A stretch of DNA of 6,959 bases. It comes from CAYVKM01 sp964452045. GTDB lineage: Bacteria > Calditrichota > Calditrichia > RBG-13-44-9. Position 1 is the stretch's first letter. Every line of letters starts with the position of its first letter. A program made the position numbers and the translations under genes. The stretch covers positions 1-6,959 of the forward strand of contig CAYVKM010000130.1 in NCBI GenBank assembly GCA_964452045.1, in the 5' to 3' direction. A model generated the notes under the pieces. That model had not been told where the DNA came from. It saw only the letters and a list, made by a program, of their open reading frames with translations, and did no database searches. Positions 5,362 through 6,959 of the stretch are shown here, piece by piece.

Positions 5362-5386
5362 CATAGGTGATTGAACAAATCCTATG
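5362..5386 (+). promoter_or_regulatory. Hairpin covering the sigma factor start codon
   Basis: CATAGG (5362-5367) is perfectly complementary to CCTATG (5381-5386), and the last three bases of the right arm are the start codon. Inside it ATT (5370-5372) can pair with AAT (5378-5380) around GAACA, leaving TG (5368-5369) as a bulge. The only Shine-Dalgarno-like bases before this gene, AGGTGA (5365-5370), lie in the left arm. If the RNA folds this way, both the site and the AUG would be hidden, which suggests translational control. The fold is deduced by hand. Confidence 0.4.
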
Positions 5387-5965
5387 AACCGAAACAATCG
5401 GAACAAAGAAACTGACCAAACAGGTCTGGAGTACTGGGAAAAAATCCGCCAGGGCGACAGCACATCTTTTTCTTACATTTTTCAAAAATATTATCAAGCC
5501 CTATATCAATTTGCCGGCCGCTTTATAAAAGATGCCCAGACAGCAGAAAACATTGTTCAAGATGTCTTCGTCAAATTGTGGATGAATCGTGAAAATTGTC
5601 TGATTACTTCCAGTTTAAAATCATATCTATATGCGGCTACCCGGAATACAGCTTTGAATTATCTTAGAAGTGAAAAAAAACAAATATCCACGAACGATCT
5701 AATGAATGACCGGCAGGATACGGCTGCCAACCCGGAAGAACGGATCATTGAAAATGAAATGATAGACAGGGTTCATAAGGCGATAGAAAAACTACCGGAA
5801 AAATGCCGTTATATTTATTTGATGAAAAGATATGATGATTTGAAATACCATGAAATCGCTGAAATTCTCGATGTTTCAATTAATACAGTCAAAACACAGA
5901 TGAAACGCGCTGTCAAATCCCTCATGATGAATTTGTCTTATCTGAAAGCAAACATCATAGAATGA
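5384..5965 (+). CDS. ECF-type RNA polymerase sigma factor
   Basis: A 193-residue extracytoplasmic-function sigma factor, like those paired with FecR-type anti-sigma factors. Region 2 spans about 29-95: SYIFQKYYQALYQFAGRFI, then AENIVQDVFVKLW (54-66, core polymerase and -10 binding) and YLYAATRNTALNYLRSEKK (81-99). Region 4 spans about 125-180: AIEKLPEKCRYIYLMKRYDD (133-152), then the helix-turn-helix KYHEIAEILDVSINTVKTQMKRAVKSL (154-180) for -35 recognition. Length is usual for the group. The start is limited by an in-frame TGA at 5372, so ATG 5384 is the first possible ATG. It has no well-placed Shine-Dalgarno sequence, and its start codon lies in a predicted hairpin. The product would direct polymerase to surface-related genes when the membrane partner encoded at 6225 signals. 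Such systems often control outer-membrane uptake or secreted enzymes; the actual targets are not in view. Confidence 0.92.
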   Translation: MNRNNRNKETDQTGLEYWEKIRQGDSTSFSYIFQKYYQALYQFAGRFIKDAQTAENIVQDVFVKLWMNRENCLITSSLKSYLYAATRNTALNYLRSEKKQISTNDLMNDRQDTAANPEERIIENEMIDRVHKAIEKLPEKCRYIYLMKRYDDLKYHEIAEILDVSINTVKTQMKRAVKSLMMNLSYLKANIIE

Positions 5966-6224
5966 GTTAGATTTATTTTTTTCCTGGATAACTTTTCCTA
6001 CCGCATTTTCTTTTAAACAAGACCACCTTTCATAATTTCTATTTTTCAGAAAAATTGCGACCCGGATAGTAACCGGTAGGTTTTTGATACATGGCTTTAT
6101 GATAGAGTACTGCGTGGCATTCCAAAATTTTCTACTTCACCTGTCACCCAAAACAAAAATACGATTGTCTTATTAATGTAAACGCAAAAAAAGTTACTGA
6201 CAGTTTTAAGATTGAAGGATTTTT
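5966..6224. other. 259-base gene-free spacer between sigma and anti-sigma genes
   Basis: No open frame of useful length is seen on either strand. The left part (to about 6055) is T-rich, including T7 at 5976-5982 without a hairpin before it. ACC-C-GG (6060-6065) can pair with CCGGT (6073-6077) around ATAGTAA with one bulged C, followed three bases later by T5 (6081-6085), a weak attenuator-like element. ACTG-A-CAGT at 6196-6204 is a small palindrome near the next start. No convincing promoter was found. Confidence 0.5.
6215..6219 (+). promoter_or_regulatory. Ribosome binding site AAGGA for the anti-sigma gene
   Basis: AAGGA lies five bases before the ATG at 6225 and supports that start; it contrasts with the sigma gene, which has no such site. 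Confidence 0.65.
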
Positions 6225-6959
6225 ATGAAACAGGATATTGATTGGGAGTTGATCCTAAAGTATTTAACCGGAATGGCTAATCAGACAGATCAGGAGTTAT
6301 TAAACCAGTGGCTAAATGTGAGTGTTGAGAACGAACATGCTTTTAATCAGATCAAGCAAATCTGGAATACAGCTGACGCACCCCTGCCCCCTCCGAATTT
6401 GAATGATGCCTGGATGAAAATCAAACAAAGAGCGAACATTCAGGAGCCAAATTTAACTACCCTTCATTCTGTTCGACGGGAAAATAAAAAATCCACCCTG
6501 GTTAAATATGTACTGGAGTCCAGACTTTTGCGGGTAGCTGCAGTACTGATTCTTTTTATAATTACTTATTATTTTTTATTCAAAATCCCAACTAATACAG
6601 AAATGAATAATTTCAATGTCTCCACTGGGGACATACAATCCATCAACCTGATGGACGGATCAAAGGTTACTCTCGATGCCGGGAGTACTTTGAGATTCCC
6701 CAAACATTTTGCAGATAAAAATCGTCAGGTATATTTGAATGGGGAGGGATTTTTCGAGATATTCCCCAATCCGGATAAGCCCTTTATCGTCCGCACAAAT
6801 AATGCAGTTATTACAGTCCGTGGAACGGCATTCAATATTCGGGCATGGGGGCAATACAAACAAACCACTGTGGCAGTCGAACATGGTAGAGTCTCTCTGA
6901 AAATGGCAAACAACACAAAACCCGGTAATGAAATTACTCTGACCAAAAATCAATTGAGT
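6225..6959 (+). CDS. FecR-family anti-sigma factor, partial (right edge)
   Basis: The frame from ATG 6225 is open for 245 codons to the window edge, so the C-terminus is missing. Residues about 5-48 (DWELILKYLTG ... QELLNQWL ... AFNQIKQIW) form the N-terminal cytoplasmic domain that binds the sigma factor. Residues about 101-119 (LLRVAAVLILFIITYYFLF) are the single membrane helix. The periplasmic FecR domain starts near 128: NVSTGDIQSINLMDGSKVTL, AGSTLRFPKHF (152-162), VYLNGEGFFEI (169-179), PFIVRTNNAVITVRGTAFNIRAW (186-208) and TVAVEHGRVSLKM (215-227). In this family the periplasmic part contacts a TonB-dependent receptor or other envelope signal and controls the partner sigma factor, here encoded 259 bases upstream. 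A C-terminal receptor-contact domain (DUF4974-like) would be expected in the missing part, and an outer-membrane receptor gene often follows. Confidence 0.93.
   Translation, partial: MKQDIDWELILKYLTGMANQTDQELLNQWLNVSVENEHAFNQIKQIWNTADAPLPPPNLNDAWMKIKQRANIQEPNLTTLHSVRRENKKSTLVKYVLESRLLRVAAVLILFIITYYFLFKIPTNTEMNNFNVSTGDIQSINLMDGSKVTLDAGSTLRFPKHFADKNRQVYLNGEGFFEIFPNPDKPFIVRTNNAVITVRGTAFNIRAWGQYKQTTVAVEHGRVSLKMANNTKPGNEITLTKNQLS

Noticed and set aside
5121..5378. 85-codon - strand frame in the SDR-sigma spacer
   Set aside because: Starts with TTG without a well-placed ribosome binding site, runs into the 3' end of the SDR gene, and the product shows no domain.

Overview
The window looks like a chromosomal stretch from a bacterium of the FCB group. 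The clearest clue is the C-terminal sorting/FlgD-like domain of the gene at 1011-2816 (QNYPNPFNPSTT ... WDG ... ASGIYF ... KM), which is typical of Calditrichota, Ignavibacteriota, KSB1 and related lineages. The FecR-type anti-sigma factor paired with an ECF sigma factor also fits. Most genes have good Shine-Dalgarno sequences (AAGGAG, AGGAG, GGAGG), which argues against a typical Bacteroidota genome. I cannot place it more precisely from sequence alone. All genes lie on the + strand, and I saw no tRNA, rRNA, CRISPR array or insertion sequence.

Layout. 1-251: the C-terminal end of an M64 (IgA-type) metallopeptidase, cut by the window edge. 252-435: spacer with a perfect 10-bp stem-loop. 436-918: unrecognised small lipoprotein. 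1011-2816: secreted AGE-family (N-acylglucosamine/cellobiose 2-epimerase-like) enzyme with a C-terminal sorting domain, ended by a 17-bp perfect hairpin terminator whose 3' arm is repeated just downstream. 3038-3469: unrecognised two-helix membrane protein. 3585-4127: second lipoprotein with two extracytoplasmic cysteines. 4243-5175: atypical NAD(P)-binding SDR/epimerase-like protein without the usual YxxxK. 5384-5965: ECF sigma factor. 6225-6959: FecR-family anti-sigma factor running off the right edge; it is open over 245 codons.

How the genes relate. Four of the first five products appear to be exported or membrane-bound, so the left part is mainly cell-envelope and secretion biology. They are not an obvious single pathway, and spacers of about 90-220 bp with hairpins suggest mostly separate transcription units. 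The right end is a cell-surface signalling pair: the inner-membrane FecR protein would hold or activate the sigma factor in response to an outer-membrane receptor, probably encoded beyond the window. Two features make this pair unusual: a 259-bp gene-free gap between the two genes, and a predicted hairpin that buries the sigma gene's start codon.

I did not find a convincing undescribed multi-gene system. The best leads are the exported AGE enzyme with a changed GHxxE motif, the hairpin over the sigma factor start, and the terminator-arm repeat at 2822-2897.
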